Shown here in pieces: positions 1 through 13,432 of a DNA stretch of 64,000 nucleotides (position 1 is its first letter; every line of letters starts with the position of its first letter). The stretch is from Stomorhina lunata. Its lineage: Eukaryota; Arthropoda; Insecta; Diptera; Rhiniidae. The DNA lies in the NCBI GenBank assembly GCA_933228675.1, contig OW121744.1, positions 24,330,640-24,394,639 of the forward strand. The letters run 5' to 3'. The notes below the pieces were generated by a model. That model made no database searches. It saw only the letters and a program-made list of their open reading frames with translations, and had not been told where the DNA came from. The position numbers and the translations under genes are program-made.

Positions 1-124
1 GTTATTTATTATTGTAATAAATAGTTTTTTGATAAAACCAAAAAATGTTAGTGGGGAAACCTTTCCTCGACGCCTTTCAATAGTTGGTTAGGCCATCTCG
101 TCAGGAGGATTATACTTAATTCTA

Positions 125-1515
125 GACAGAGCGAAAAAATCAAAAATTTTTCTATAGAAAATATTTTTTATCCAAAATTTCTCTACAGAAAATTTTTTGT
201 CAAAAATTTTTCTTAATAGAAAATTTTTTTATCAACATTTTTTCTATAAATTTTTTTTTTATCCAAAATTGTTCTATAGAAAATTTTCCTCAAAAATTTT
301 TTCTATAGAAAAATTTTTGTTAAAAAAAATTTTTTATCAAAATATTTCTATATAAAATTTTTTGTTACAAGTTTTTGTATTGAAAATTTTTAAATCAAAT
401 ATTTTTCTATAGAATTTTTTTTATCAGAAATTTTTTTCATAGACTGTTTTTTTTTTCAAAAATTTTTTCTATAGAAAAATTATCAAAAATTTTCCTATAA
501 AAAATTTTTTGTCAAAAATTTTTATCAAAAAATTTTCTATACAAAAATTTTTTCTATACAAATTTTTTTATCAAAATTTTTCTATAGAAAATTTTTTCAA
601 AAATTTTTCTATAGAAAATTTTTTCAAAAATTTTTCTATAAAAATTTTTTAAAAATTTTTCTATAGAATATTTTTTATCCAAAATTTTTCTATAGAATTT
701 TTTTTTAACAAAAATTTTTTTGTTAAAAGTTATTGTATAGAAAATTTTTTATAGACAGCTTTTTTTATCAAAAAATTTTTCCATAGAAAAATTATCAAAA
801 ATTTTTCTGTAGAAATTTTTTTTTATCAAAAATTTTCATAAACATTTTTTTATCAAAAACAATTTTTTTACAAAAAGTTTTTCTATAAAAAATTTTTCTA
901 TAAAAAGTTTTTATCAAAAATTTCCCTATAAAAATTTTTTTACCAAAAAAGTTTTTGTATAGAAAATTTTTTATAGACAGCTTTTTTATTAAAAAGTTTT
1001 TCTATAGAAAAATTATAAAAAAATTTTTTGTAGAAATTTTTTTTTATCAAAAATTTTCCTATAAAGATTATTTTTTATCAAACATTTTCCTATACAAATT
1101 TTTTTATCAAAAATTTTCCTTTAAAAAATTTTTTTACAAAAAATTTTTCTATAAAAAATTTTTATCAAAAATTTCCTTTTACCAAAAATTTTTCTATAGA
1201 AAACTTTTTTTATCGAAAATGTTTTTATCAAAAATTTTTCTATAAAAAAATTTTTTATCAAAAATTTTTCTGTATAAATTTGTTTATCAAAAATGTTTGT
1301 GTAGAACATTTTTATCAAAAATTTTTCTGTACAAAATTTTTTAATCATTTTTTTTTATAGAAAATTTTTCTATTGAAAATATTTTTTTAGTAAATATTCT
1401 TATCATTCTTATCATTCTTTTTACAGAAAAATATTTTTTTTCGAAAAATTTTCTATAGAAAATTTTTTTTATCGAAAAACTTTCCAAAGAATAATATTTT
1501 TATCTAAAAAATATT
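125..1515. repeat. A/T satellite, about 30-bp CTATAGAAAAT family
   Basis: Degenerate tandem copies of about 30 bp with core AAAAATTTTTCTATAGAAAA, equivalent to the reverse complement of the 25-28 kb array. Frames open on both strands here (for example 955-1245 and the opposite strand at 1121-1348) are by-products of the period and encode only Phe/Lys/Tyr/Ile-rich strings. Confidence 0.85.
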
Positions 1516-2596
1516 TGTACAGAAAAATCAAAAGACAAAAAGTCTTCGGCTCCTGGTGCTATAGACTCCCTGTTTGTTTATAAAAGGGGAATTAATTTAC
1601 GGTGAAAAATGATCTCACGGGGAATTGAACTCACTGGGAATGTTTATAAATGAGCTGTTTAAAACTTTAGATTTAATATTTTCTTACTCTTAATTCACAT
1701 TGAATTTTAATTATTTTAACCAAAAAAAAAGGTTTACATTATAATTTTAAAATGGTTACCAAAGTGGGGTATTAGGTATTCGATGTAAACCAGAGTCTTT
1801 ACCGAACTTATGGTTTCTTTTACCGTTTTTTGAAATTAAAGAGTACCCAAATTATTTGCTCTAGTTAGAAACACCCCGTATCGCTTTTACAAAACTTAGC
1901 TTTTTCTAATAAACCGAAATGGCCATTTTTTTTTACCAGAAAGCAGAACTATATGATCTAATGTATGTATCTATAATGTTTGTATATAAAAAGATTTGTC
2001 AGTTTATTAAATTTTAAGTAAATAACAAATATCTTTAACTAATAATTAAATAATACAGAATAATTACAATTAATTGAAAATATAAGTATGTATTGAAAAA
2101 TTACATAAGTAAAATATTGTATACGTATTTAATATTAAGTTTTTTTTTTTTAAGAAAAAAAACCCTAACTAAAAATACTCAATGATCTCTACTTTGGAAG
2201 CTGAAAAAAGTTATACAATTTTTTATTCAAGAAAATGTTATGCTAATATTTCCTCTTACTTCCATTTTACTTCTTTTGAATACAATCGAACCACATTATA
2301 AACCTATCCGAAGGGCTTTCTTTCTTCACAAAAAATATTGCCGCTTGTAGGTATATCAAAAGTTAGAGTTTACCTTGAGCCATAACTTTTATAGTACCTG
2401 GTAGACCGAGCCTTGCTCGGAGCTTTATGATAAGCATTTTGAGGAAAATTTTAAAGTTTTTATATATTTTATATTATAAAGTGCTAAAATAATTTTAGAG
2501 GAAAGACATTGTAGAAATATTCAGTTAATTTTGAATTATTTGATTTATTTTGTCCGACCAACACATAGTTTGCATAGTTTACAGTTTAACTCATTT
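1516..2596. other. A/T-rich intron, no gene seen
   Basis: Begins with AAAAAGTCTTCGGCTCC (about 1538-1554), the reverse complement of a motif that also sits beside arrays of the same satellite family at 24.8 and 34.8 kb. The rest is unique-looking A/T-rich sequence without coding signal. Confidence 0.5.
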
Positions 2597-3257
2597 TGAA
2601 TAATTTTGGAAATTATTCATATCAACAGAAACCTCTGTCGACTCATGCGCAACAACTTTGCTAAAGATTATAGTCTGATCAAATGCACAGTTTACGATTT
2701 AATTCATTTTGAGTAGTTTTCTGTGGCGCCACCTGTCGGACTTTGCTTATTCCAATTCATAAACCTTCTTCGGCTTATCCGTAACAACTTTGCTGAAGAT
2801 TATAGCATGATTAAATGTACAGCATACGATTAAATTGACTTTGAGTAAGTTTCAATAGCACCACCTGTCGAAATTTCTTCATAACAACTAAGAAACCTTC
2901 GTCGGCTCATGTGCAACAACTTTGCTAAAGATTGTAGCATGATTAAATGTACAGATTACGATTAAATTGACTTTGAGTAAGTTTCTGTAGCGCCACCTGT
3001 CGGAAATTATTCATACCAACTAAAAAGCCTTCGTCGGCTCATGCGCTACAACTTTGCTAAAGATCATAGCATGATCAAATGTACAGTTTACGATTTAATT
3101 AATTTTTAGTAATTTTCAGTGGCGCCATCTGTCGTAAATTAGTCTTATCAACTTTAAAACCTTCGCCGGCTTATCCGCAACATCTTCGCTAAAGAGCATA
3201 ACACAATCAAATTCACAGTTTACTATTCTATAAAGAACATACATACAGACAAACATT
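2597..3257 (+). repeat. 132-bp tandem repeat, about 5 copies
   Basis: The landmark CCACCTGTCGG or a near variant recurs at 2729, 2861, 2993 and 3125, exactly 132 bp apart. Other shared strings are TTCGTCGGCTCATG, AACAACTTTGCTAAAGAT and ACAGTTTACGATT. The first and last units are partial and diverged. No coding signal. Confidence 0.85.
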
Positions 3258-3863
3258 CATTTGTTTAAAATAATACTAATTTTTCCCCCTTTTTATTCCC
3301 TAATTTCTAAAAGTTCCATATGTATATTTGGTACTTTTTTGGTGCCAATTGAATTCGGTACATTTTTTTAAAACGCATTTAACATAATGTATAATGTTCC
3401 TATTCATATTACTTTGGAGATGTTAAGTTATCATTTTATCCCTTTTTTACCCATTTTGGCTCCAAAATCAAAAAAGTACCAAATACGTGCTTCATGTTTT
3501 TTTTACATCTATTGATTGCAGTACCAAGTTTCTTTCTATATTCTTTAGTTTAAAATATAAGAGTGGGTTAAAAAGGTGCCAAAAAACTATTCACCCTTTT
3601 TTACCCCCTATCGGACATAGTTTAAAAAAAGTACCAAACACCTGTCCGCTTATTTTCAAAGCTGTTTAAAACGTAATTTTAATTTTGTTTCTATACCTAT
3701 TACTTTAGGAGACATAGCGTTTTCGATTTTTTCCCCTTATTACCCGTTTTTACCCTCTTAGAGGTAAAAGTTCCAAAAGTCCCTTCTTCTTCGACCTATA
3801 CATCAAAAAAGATACCCACTGTCCAAATTTTATCAAAATCGTTAGAGCCGTTTTCGAGATAGC

Positions 3864-3912
<49 letters not shown>
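3258..3912 (+). repeat. transposon-like tail ending in (TA)n
   Basis: Contains internally repeated text (GTACCAAATACGTGC / GTACCAAACACCTG and similar ACCC-rich lines) and ends with TTTTATCAAAATCGTTAG...TTTTCGAGATAG, followed directly by an uninterrupted TA microsatellite of about 44 bp (3869-3912). A simple-repeat tail suggests the 3' end of a mobile element; the family was not identified. Confidence 0.5.
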
Positions 3913-3916
<4 letters not shown>

Positions 3917-5214
3917 TATTGCTCGTTTAAGAATATAAGATACGTATCTATTATCACACTCATACATGCTCAGTTAAAAAAATGTAAATCAATATTATAT
4001 TCAGCATATCCGAATTATTGTATATATGACCTATTTCGAATAAAATTTTTATAAAGACTTAGCAAAGTTCGAACCAACAATAGCTTCTCTACAATTTGTC
4101 AGCTTGCTATTGGTAAGAAGACGCAAGTAGGTATATTTTAGAATCCAATGCGCTTTGTTTTTGTGCCAATATTCTCTAAATTCTTAGGCCAAGCTTTAAC
4201 AGAATTTATTTTACTTGGTCTATCCGTTGTACTTTGCCAACAAAGGTATACCAAAAAATATATTTTTTTTTTTTCAATTTTTTCTAATTTACAGCAAAGA
4301 TGATTTTAAAATGGCACATATTTACAACTTATTAAGGTCAAAGATCGGACATATTTTAGAATTCCCTGCTCTTTTTACCAGGTGCGCATATTCTTTAATA
4401 TCATAGACCAAGAATTTCTTGTCATTCGTATTTCCATCAAAGTTTCGGACGTCCTCTTCCAAGAGTTCCTTTGGGATAATTTTCACAGACTATTAACTAA
4501 ACATATCGTCATCTGAAATGCAAAAGGGTGTAACTAACACAAAAATTTAGATTGATTTTTTGATTATAAAGAAGCAACCCAAAATACATTTATCTAAAAA
4601 ATTGTAGATGCATGCGATCAAAAACATCGATTTTATTCACTAAAAAAGGGCTTAACTACATGGTGTACAAATTCTGACCACATGTAGATCTGTATGGATC
4701 CACAAATATGAAATTTCATTCAAATATCTTTAACCGTTTAGGAGTTACGGGGTTATTTCTGAAATAAGTCTTTAAAAAATACCACTGTGTGTCCTATTTT
4801 GAATTTTTTAAATTTAATTATGCTTCGAACATAAACTGGTATCATTTTTTAGACCCGTACTTCTGACCAAAAATCTTATTCCTTTTTTGGATTCAGAAAT
4901 TTTGATTTCAGAAAATATTCAACATTTTCGCAATTGCTCAAAACCTTAACGATTTTTATCATTTTAGTTTTTATAATTTTCTTCACTGATGCTTTGTTGA
5001 CCCAATTTCAAAATTTGGATTAAATGTTTCTTACAGTTTAAAAGTTATAATGTTTTTTACTTCTCCTGTTAAAAAAACTAAAAGTGTAGTTACGCGCTTT
5101 TGCATTTCAGGTGACAATATATAACTATAGACCGAAAATAATAATGATAAGTTGGTTCTGTTTTTTTTAGATAAACTTCATATTTATTCAGCTTTTTACC
5201 GTAACGCATAGAAA
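3913..5214. repeat. intron with a dispersed-repeat fragment (4080-4460)
   Basis: 4080-4460 shares landmarks with fragments at 12310-12460, 40230-40310 and 59950-60120: a TTTACAAC-TTAAGGTCAAAGA line, AGGCCAAGCTTT and AAGTTTCGGACG. This is an unidentified transposon present at least four times in the window. The remainder shows no gene. Confidence 0.5.
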
Positions 5215-6070
5215 TATTTGTCTTAGACCCACTTTTAGTATACCAATGGGCTTAGAATGACTTTCTGAGTCGATTCGTCCTTCTGGCTGGCTGGCTGGCT
5301 GGACCCCCATGTAAACCATGTAATCAAAGAACAGGTCGTAATTCTAAAGATAATTTGATGAAATTTGGCACAGATATTTTTTTTTGATATTCGGTCAAAA
5401 TCGGTCCATAATTTATGGTACCTCTCATAGGTCTCACTTCCCGAAATTGATATTTTGACCACAAATATCAATATTTTTTCATTAAATTTAAAACAAATAA
5501 TGCTTTTGTAAACTAAAATCACTGTATCATTATTCTTTGAAATCGGTCCACATTTGACCATAGCTCCCTCACAAATTCTTCTGTCAAAACGCACTCAACG
5601 AGATAAAAATCACTAAAACGCTCGTAATTCTGAAGATAATGAGAATTTTGAGTTATTTTTTTGAGTCCTTTTTTTGCATACATAATTTTTGTGAAAACTG
5701 TAATCAATTTGACAAATTTCGAGATAATCGGTCCACATTTGACCCTAGCTCTCATATAAGTCCAAATGACGAAAACAGCTAAAATATACATATAAGTTTT
5801 GAGAAAATGTTTGTATGATGGCAAAATTTAGCAAATATTTGTCTTTATACAGGAAAAAGAACACCTTTGACCTTAGTGGTGAAGGGTATCGTATGGTCAG
5901 GCTTGACCGACTATAGCACTTTCCTACTGGTTTTAATTCTTCTTCTGTTATCCTTGACTCCCAGTGGAGTATAGGGCCTGGTTTTTATATAAACCTAATT
6001 TAAATAATTCTAGATAATTTGTCAACATTTGATCCTAGCTCCCATATAAGTACCAAGTACGGAAATTTTA
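5215..6070. repeat. dispersed repeat with TCGGTCCACATTTGACC segments
   Basis: Carries repeated short segments (TCGGTCCACATTTGACC, TAGCTCCCATATAAG) and a (CTGG)n-like run at 5283-5304. Related pieces lie at 19740-20000, 32700-32800 and 35450-35870. A second landmark, GTTATCCTTGACTCCCAGTG (about 5947), recurs at 32894 and, changed, at 56161. Open frames on the minus strand here are not protein-like. Confidence 0.6.
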
Positions 6071-6659
6071 TATACGTATGTCTCGAGTAAATGCTGTTAT
6101 GATGACTAAATTTAGAAAATATAAATATGGGCAAATCCGAAAAACCTTAAAATATATGAAAAATAAATTTATCTTAATAAAAAACATTCAAGTAGAAAAT
6201 GTAGCGTCCGCAACAGTTCATTTATGGATTTTTGATGCAACTGGAAACTTTAAAACTCTTATGAAAGCTGTTTTGTAATCGTCAGATTTTCCTCTCTTCT
6301 ATGTATATGAATTTTTTTTATTACTATGACCGACTTCTTAAAAATTTCCGAAATACGCGTTGAGAATTTTTTTTTTAATTTTTTGTAGCGTCCGTCACAG
6401 CAACTTTAGCTTGAATGTTATTTTTCCACCAAAATAAGTATGCAATAAGCAAATGCCATCGATGTGCTATAATTCTCTTAAATCTGGGCAAAGATATCTG
6501 GTGTAGAACGACAATAGGATTCATTTAAGTACAACAAAATCAGCACAAATGTATCGACCGTCACGCAGGATTTGCCCATATGCCTCCATTCATTCAAAAG
6601 GTTTTTTAACTACTGGACTACAGAGTTAATTTATAAGTACTTGTTTTTTAAGGTTTTCA
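6071..6659. other. A/T-rich intron, no gene seen
   Basis: A 66-codon plus-strand frame at 6078-6278 has no recognisable domain and atypical Lys/Met/Asn-rich content. GTAGCGTCCG occurs twice (about 6201 and 6386), suggesting decayed repeat sequence. Confidence 0.4.
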
Positions 6660-7045
6660 AAGACTAAATGTTGCTAAACATTATGATGTTGATAAGCATC
6701 ATAATGTTTCTAAACATCATAATGTTGATAAACTTTATTATATTGTTCTTTATGTGTGATAAAAGAACTTAAAATTTGTAGAAAGATTATTTATCTAGAT
6801 TTTTTTGTAAAATTTAACATAATGTTGGTAAACAATGTTGCTAAACATAAAAAATGTTGCCAAAACCTATTAATGTTGCTAAATATTTTTTAAGTTTAAA
6901 ATCGAAATATTAATATTATTTTTGATTTTAAATTGAAGTCTAGAATTTTTTTTGTAAAATTTAACACAAAGTTGGTAAACAATGTTGCTAAACATAATAA
7001 ATGTTGGCAAAACCTATAAATGTTGCTAAATATTTTTTTTAAGTT
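6660..7045 (+). repeat. ATGTTGCTAAACAT repeat block
   Basis: Short repeats of AATGTTG/CTAAACAT and ATCATAATGTT are followed by two tandem copies, about 145-150 bp apart, of a segment containing GGTAAACAATGTTGCTAAAC and TGTTGCTAAATATTTTTT. The ATGTTGC half-site resembles the palindrome clustered at 12.6-18.3 kb, but the GCAAC partner is absent. Confidence 0.7.
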
Positions 7046-7572
7046 TACCATTGAAAGTTTAATATTTTAAAAAAAATTTTGAAAAATTAAAATTTTAAAA
7101 ACTATTTATAATTAAAAAACAATCAATATTAACATACTTATATTAATGTAAATAATATTAAATTAGTCATGTCCCTCTTAAAGATATTTATGTTTCTTTT
7201 CTAGTATTGTCTACTAATTCTAAATAATTTATATTAAAAATTTAATATGTAGGATTTTAATATTTAATTATTTAAGTAAAAAAAAGTTTAAACAAAAATA
7301 AAAATTTACAAATTAAATGTTCTAAAATTGAAAATTGTAAACTAGATAATTGTATGTGTTTTATTTACAAAAAAAACGAAAAGTTTTGTTTAACTTAAAA
7401 GAAATTAAAAAAATTTTCTTTTAAAAAAATTTTAAATTTTAAAAGTTATTAGAAAAATTTTTAACAAAATTGTTTTTTTTTTTTAATTAAACAAATCTTT
7501 TCTTTCTTGTCTTATATGTACCTGTACCTGTGTATGCTAACTGTCCTATGTGTCTTTTTCTTCTTTAAAAAA
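7046..7572. other. A/T-rich intron, no gene seen
   Basis: Very A/T-rich unique-looking sequence without long frames, splice-bounded frames or RNA-gene motifs that I can see. Confidence 0.4.
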
Positions 7573-10076
7573 GAAATTGTTACTAATATTGGTTTCTTTC
7601 TAGGTTTGAATTTGAAAATGTGGTTAAAGAATGATTAATTAGGATCTATATATTATATAGCTGAAATCATTGAAAGATGATAGATGATGTTAAATGCTTA
7701 CAATATTGTCTTCAGTTGCTGAATTCGTATTCCCAAAGGAAAGGAGTTGAAAAACTGAAAATTGAAAAATTATTTAAATGTAAATATTAACAATTTCTTT
7801 TATATCTTGAATTTTCTTTTTATATTCTTATAATAATAATATAAAGAATTTTTGAATAGTTTATGGTGAAATAAAAAGAAATGCAATTTTTGTAATAAAG
7901 TTTAAAATCCTTGATATGTTTAATAGGAAAATTCTTAAGAGGTTATACAAAATGTGTAAAGTTTTTACTTATAGTGATTAATCTAGTATGTGAAATGATA
8001 TTGATATTAATTATTCTATTAAAATATTAATTAAACCAAATTGAAAATTTTAATTTTTGAAATCAAATATCTTTAAAACCATAACCATATGCGCGTCGGA
8101 ATATGTTTTGTAGATCTTGACCTATGAGTCTTCAAATCGGTTGGGGCCTCCCCATTAAAATCTAGGCTTTTCAGGTTCAAAACTTAAGCTAACCAACACT
8201 TCCACTATATCCACATAACAATATTTTAAAATCTGCCCAGTGGTTTAGAAGTTGAGGTCTTATTTCCATTATATTTTTCCATCATCCCACTGTGCGCTGC
8301 TTAAATGAGTTTTCTGTAGCGACATGAACTTTTGGGATACACAATTCTTAGATATTTTTTTTTTTTTTGCTAAACCCGAACATGATTTTATGTTTTTTTT
8401 TTACTTTAGTTTTCGAGGTATAATTTTTTATTAAAAAAAAATCTTTTTCACGACCTTTATCAATATAACTTAAAAACGACTTGCCCTATTCTATAGGGAA
8501 ATAAAATCAAAATTCACCGTCAGTATTGTCTTTAAGTTGTACTAACAATATTTTTAATCTATTTAGCAGTTACAAAGATATTTCACAATTTAAACCAACA
8601 TTTTTTCAAAAATCAAAAATAAGAAATTTTTGAAAAAATTTCCTATAAAATAAGAAATTTTTGAAAAATTTCCTATAAAAATAAGAAATTTCTTGAAAAT
8701 TTCCTATAAAAATAAGAAATTTTTGAAAAATTTCCTATGAAAATAAGAAATTTTTGAAAAATTTCCTAAAAAAAATAAGAAATTTTTGAAAAATTTCCTA
8801 TAAAAAAAAGAAATTTTTAAAAAAGAAATTGTTACTAATATTGGTTTCTTTCTAGGTTTGAATTTGAAAATGTGGTTAAAGAATGATTAATTAGGATCTA
8901 TATATTATATAGCTGAAATCATTGAAAGATGATAGATGATGTTAAATGCTTACAATATTGTCTTCAGTTGCTGAATTCGTATTCCCAAAGGAAAGGAGTT
9001 GAAAAACTGAAAATTGAAAAATTATTTAAATGTAAATATTAACAATTTCTTTTATATCTTGAATTTTCTTTTTATATTCTTATAATAATAATATAAAGAA
9101 TTTTTGAATAGTTTATGGTGAAATAAAAAGAAATGCAATTTTTGTAATAAAGTTTAAAATCCTTGATATGTTTAATAGGAAAATTCTTAAGAGGTTATAC
9201 AAAATGTGTAAAGTTTTTACTTATAGTGATTAATCTAGTATGTGAAATGATATTGATATTAATTATTCTATTAAAATATTAATTAAACCAAATTGAAAAT
9301 TTTAATTTTTGAAATCAAATATCTTTAAAACCATAACCATATGCGCGTCGGAATATGTTTTGTAGATCTTGACCTATGAGTCTTCAAATCGGTTGGGGCC
9401 TCCCCATTAAAATCTAGGCTTTTCAGGTTCAAAACTTAAGCTAACCAACACTTCCACTATATCCACATAACAATATTTTAAAATCTGCCCAGTGGTTTAG
9501 AAGTTGAGGTCTTATTTCCATTATATTTTTCCATCATCCCACTGTGCGCTGCTTAAATGAGTTTTCTGTAGCGACATGAACTTTTGGGATACACAATTCT
9601 TAGATATTTTTTTTTTTTTTGCTAAACCCGAACATGATTTTATGTTTTTTTTTTACTTTAGTTTTCGAGGTATAATTTTTTATTAAAAAAAAATCTTTTT
9701 CACGACCTTTATCAATATAACTTAAAAACGACTTGCCCTATTCTATAGGGAAATAAAATCAAAATTCACCGTCAGTATTGTCTTTAAGTTGTACTAACAA
9801 TATTTTTAATCTATTTAGCAGTTACAAAGATATTTCACAATTTAAACCAACATTTTTTCAAAAATCAAAAATAAGAAATTTTTGAAAAAATTTCCTATAA
9901 AATAAGAAATTTTTGAAAAATTTCCTATAAAAATAAGAAATTTCTTGAAAATTTCCTATAAAAATAAGAAATTTTTGAAAAATTTCCTATGAAAATAAGA
10001 AATTTTTGAAAAATTTCCTAAAAAAAATAAGAAATTTTTGAAAAATTTCCTATAAAAAAAAGAAATTTTTAAAAAA
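7573..10076 (+). repeat. 1252-bp tandem duplication, apparently perfect
   Basis: Copy 1 is 7573-8824 and copy 2 is 8825-10076. By eye every line matches, including homopolymers and the start of the 31-bp satellite at the 3' end of each unit. The junction lies in GAAATTTTTAAAAAA, so a misalignment within the satellite is a plausible cause. No coding content. Confidence 0.9.
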
Positions 10077-11640
10077 TTTCCTATAAAAATAATACATTTT
10101 TGAAAAACTTCCTATAAAAATAAGAAATTTTTGAAAAATTTCCTATAAAAATAATAAATTTTTGAAAAATTTCCTATAAAAATAATAAATTTTTGAAAAA
10201 TTTCCTATAAAAATAATAAATTTTTGAAAAATTTCCTATAAAAATAAGAAATTTTTGAAAAATTTCCTATAAAAATAAGAAATTTTTAAAAAATTTCCTA
10301 TAAAAATAAGAAATTTTTGAAAAATTTCCTATAAAAATAAGAAATTTTGGAAAAATTTCCTATAAAAATAAGAAATTTTTGAAAAATTTCCTATAAAAAT
10401 AAGAAATTTTTGAAAAATTTCCTATAAAAATAATAAATTTTTGAAAAATTTCCTATAAAAATAATAAATTTTTGAAAAATTTCCTATAAAAATAAGAAAT
10501 TTTTGAAAAATTTCCTATAAAAATAAGAAATTTTTGAAAAATTTCCTATAAAAATAAGAAATTTTTGAAAAATTTCCTATAAAAATAAAAATTTTTTGAA
10601 AAATTTCCTATAAAAATAAGAAATTTTTGAAAAATTTCCTATAAAAATGAGATATTTTTGAAAAATTTCCTATAAAAATATGAAATTTTTGAAAAATTTC
10701 CTATAAAAATAAGAAATTTTTGAAAAATTTCCTATAAAAATAAGAAATTTTTGAAAAATTTCCTATAAAAATAAGAAATTTTTGAAAAATTTCCTATAAA
10801 AATAAGAAATTTTTGAAAAATTTCCTATAAAAATGAGATATTTTTGAAAAATTTCCTATAAAAATATGAAATTTTTGAAAAATTTCCTATGAAGATAAGA
10901 AATTTTTGAAAAATTTCGTATCAAAATAAGAAATTTTTGAAAAATTTTCTACAAAAACAAGAAATTTTTGAAAAATTTCCTACAAAAATAAGAAATTTTT
11001 TGAAAAATTTCTTATAAAAAAAAGTAATTTTTAAAAATTTCGTATAAAAAAAAGAAATTTTTGAAAAATTTCCTATAAAAATTAGAAAAATTCGAAAATC
11101 TGCTATAAAAATAAAAAAATTTAGATCAATTTAAAAAAACTATTATTTTTTAAAAATTATAATTTTTAAAAAATTTGCCACAAAAAAAAGACATTTTTGA
11201 AAAATTTTCTATAAAAATAAGAAATTTTTGAAAAATTTCCTATAAAAATAAGAAATTTTTAAAAAATTTCCTATAAAAGTTAGAAAATTTCGAAAAACCT
11301 GCTATAAAAATAAGAAATTTTAGCTAAACTTTAAAAATTATAATTTTTAAAAAATTTGCCTAAAAAAATAAGAAATTTTTCAAAAATTTTCTATAAAAAT
11401 ACGAAATTTTTGAAAATTTTCATTTAAAAATAAGATAATTTTTTTTTTAATTTTCTATAAAAATAGGAAATTAAAAAAAATCTAAAAAAATAAGAAAAAT
11501 TTGGAAAAATTAAAAAAATAAAATTTAGAAATTTAAAAAAAAAAATTTATAAAAATAGACAATTTTTTAAAAATTGTCTGTAAAAACAAGTATTTTTTTT
11601 TAATTTTCTATTAAGATAAGAAAAGTGTGAGGACAACTTA
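8608..11640 (+). repeat. 31-bp A/T satellite, forward orientation
   Basis: Tandem copies of a 31-bp unit with core TTTGAAAAATTTCCTATAA; the first copies (8608-8824) belong to duplicated unit 1. It is homogeneous between about 9900 and 10900 and degenerates toward 11640. There are no spacers between units. Confidence 0.9.
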
Positions 11641-12470
11641 AAGATAAAATTGTTCTCGAATTTCGGTTTTTATTCATAGCTCAATATATTCAGTCGTTTT
11701 GGAGTTATATTCACAGTTTTTTGGAAAAAAAAATATATCTCGAAAACTAGAGAATACTCGGAAAAACAAATCTCGTCCAAAATCTTGTTGACCTTTATAA
11801 TATGTAATAACAAACTACCTCTGGATTAGTATTAATATAAGCTAAATTTATTGTATCTTATAAAAAATATACTTTATTAATAATCCAAATTGATCCACCT
11901 GTCGATATGATACCCTTTATCATCGTGGTCAAATGAGAATCGATTGCTGCGAGAAGACAAAATCTCTATTCCGAATAGTAGGGCTATGGGGGGTATTTCA
12001 AAAGTGACAGTACCACTATAAAATCTTAAAAGATTGTGCCAAGTTTCTTAAATGTATCTTCAATACTTTGCCGAAAAAAATTCAATACAAACCGAACAAA
12101 ATTCTGACTCGACACACTTTGAAGCAAATGTTCACGTTTTTGGAATAGCTGGACCTATCTCAATCGTAACATTAACATCTGCGACTGACGTGGTAGTTCA
12201 GCAGACACCAACTATATCTAAGTTTTATTCTGAAATGGCTGATACTTTATCGATCAATTACAAGAATAATCGAGGACCTAAGGTTTTCCGATCACGCCAA
12301 TGTTTTGCACCTATATTTATATGGACTGTATTTACAACCTGTTAAGGTCAAAGACCGATTATATTTTACAAATCGAATTTTGTAGGCCAAGCTTTGAAAA
12401 GTTTTTCTCTACTTGGTCTTGCCATTGAAGTTTCGGACGCCCTTTTATTACACTAGGGCTTGCCCGTTTA
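11641..12470. repeat. decayed mobile-element sequence, no functional gene
   Basis: A 97-codon plus-strand frame at 12052-12345 has varied amino-acid content but no domain I recognise. Its 3' part merges with the dispersed AACCTGTTAAGGTCAAAGAC/GCCAAGCTTT family, so it is most likely transposon-derived. Confidence 0.45.
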
Positions 12471-13432
12471 TTTGATAATTTTAGTTTTTTCATAATAATT
12501 GTTTTTTCTATAACGGAATATAATAAATGAAAGATTAAAGGAAAAATAATTTATTTAATAGTAAATAGTTTTGAAACTCGAGTAATTGAGGTCTTAAACT
12601 TCTAAAATAATAAAATTCAATTACATATTATATAAAAGTTTATATACATGTTGCCAGCAACATGTTGTTTGGCAACCAAACTCACTTAGACTATAAAATC
12701 TATTCTTATACTAGAAAAGCTAGCAAAAAAATCCTATTGCGAGCTCCGCCTTTTAATAGTTTTTCTACAAATACCAAACAAATTTTAATTCCTCAAATTT
12801 TGTAAAAATATTTTATTTTTTCACAAAATCGGAGCAATTTTGAAATAAGTCACAAAAGAATAAAATTCAATTATTGTAAAAAAGTTTACATACATGTTGC
12901 CAGCATCATGTTGCCTGTTAATCCAATTTTACTTAGATTTAATAATTTATCTAAAAATATTAAACAGATTTTTATTCTTTAAATTTTTTAATAAAATATT
13001 TTATTTTTTCACAAAAATTTGCATAATTTTGAGACAAGTCAAAATAAACATTTTTTGAAAAACAAAAATGTTGCTGGCATATTATTATATTGACTGAATT
13101 ATGTTGCTAGCAGTTTTAATTTTTTTTAATAAAATTTTTGCAAAATTTTTCTAAAGACATTTAAGTTAAAATATTATGAGATTAAGTTTACATATTATAA
13201 AATCAAATTCTTTAACTAATAAGTAAAATGTATACAGCAACATGTTGCTGTGTAAAATGTTTGTAGTAGAGTATTTATATTCTAAAGTCTGTATAAGTTT
13301 TAATTTCAAAAATTGTTTGTTTAATTAATTTTAGACTAACATACAACCTATATATGTATAACTCCCAGTAATTTCATAATTTCGATAAAGTATAAATTTG
13401 TAAGCTATACTAAATACTTTATTTCTTCCTAG
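12471..13432 (+). other. intron upstream of lola exon A
   Basis: A/T-rich with X-box-like palindromes at 12650, 12897, 13068 and about 13234. It ends in the acceptor of exon A (13432). No other gene. Confidence 0.6.

Noticed and set aside
3869..3912. (TA)n tract as a promoter or origin signal
   Set aside because: A plain microsatellite following a transposon-like tail.
12052..12345. 97-codon frame as a host gene
   Set aside because: No domain, no splice context, and its 3' part is the dispersed AACCTGTTAAGG repeat.
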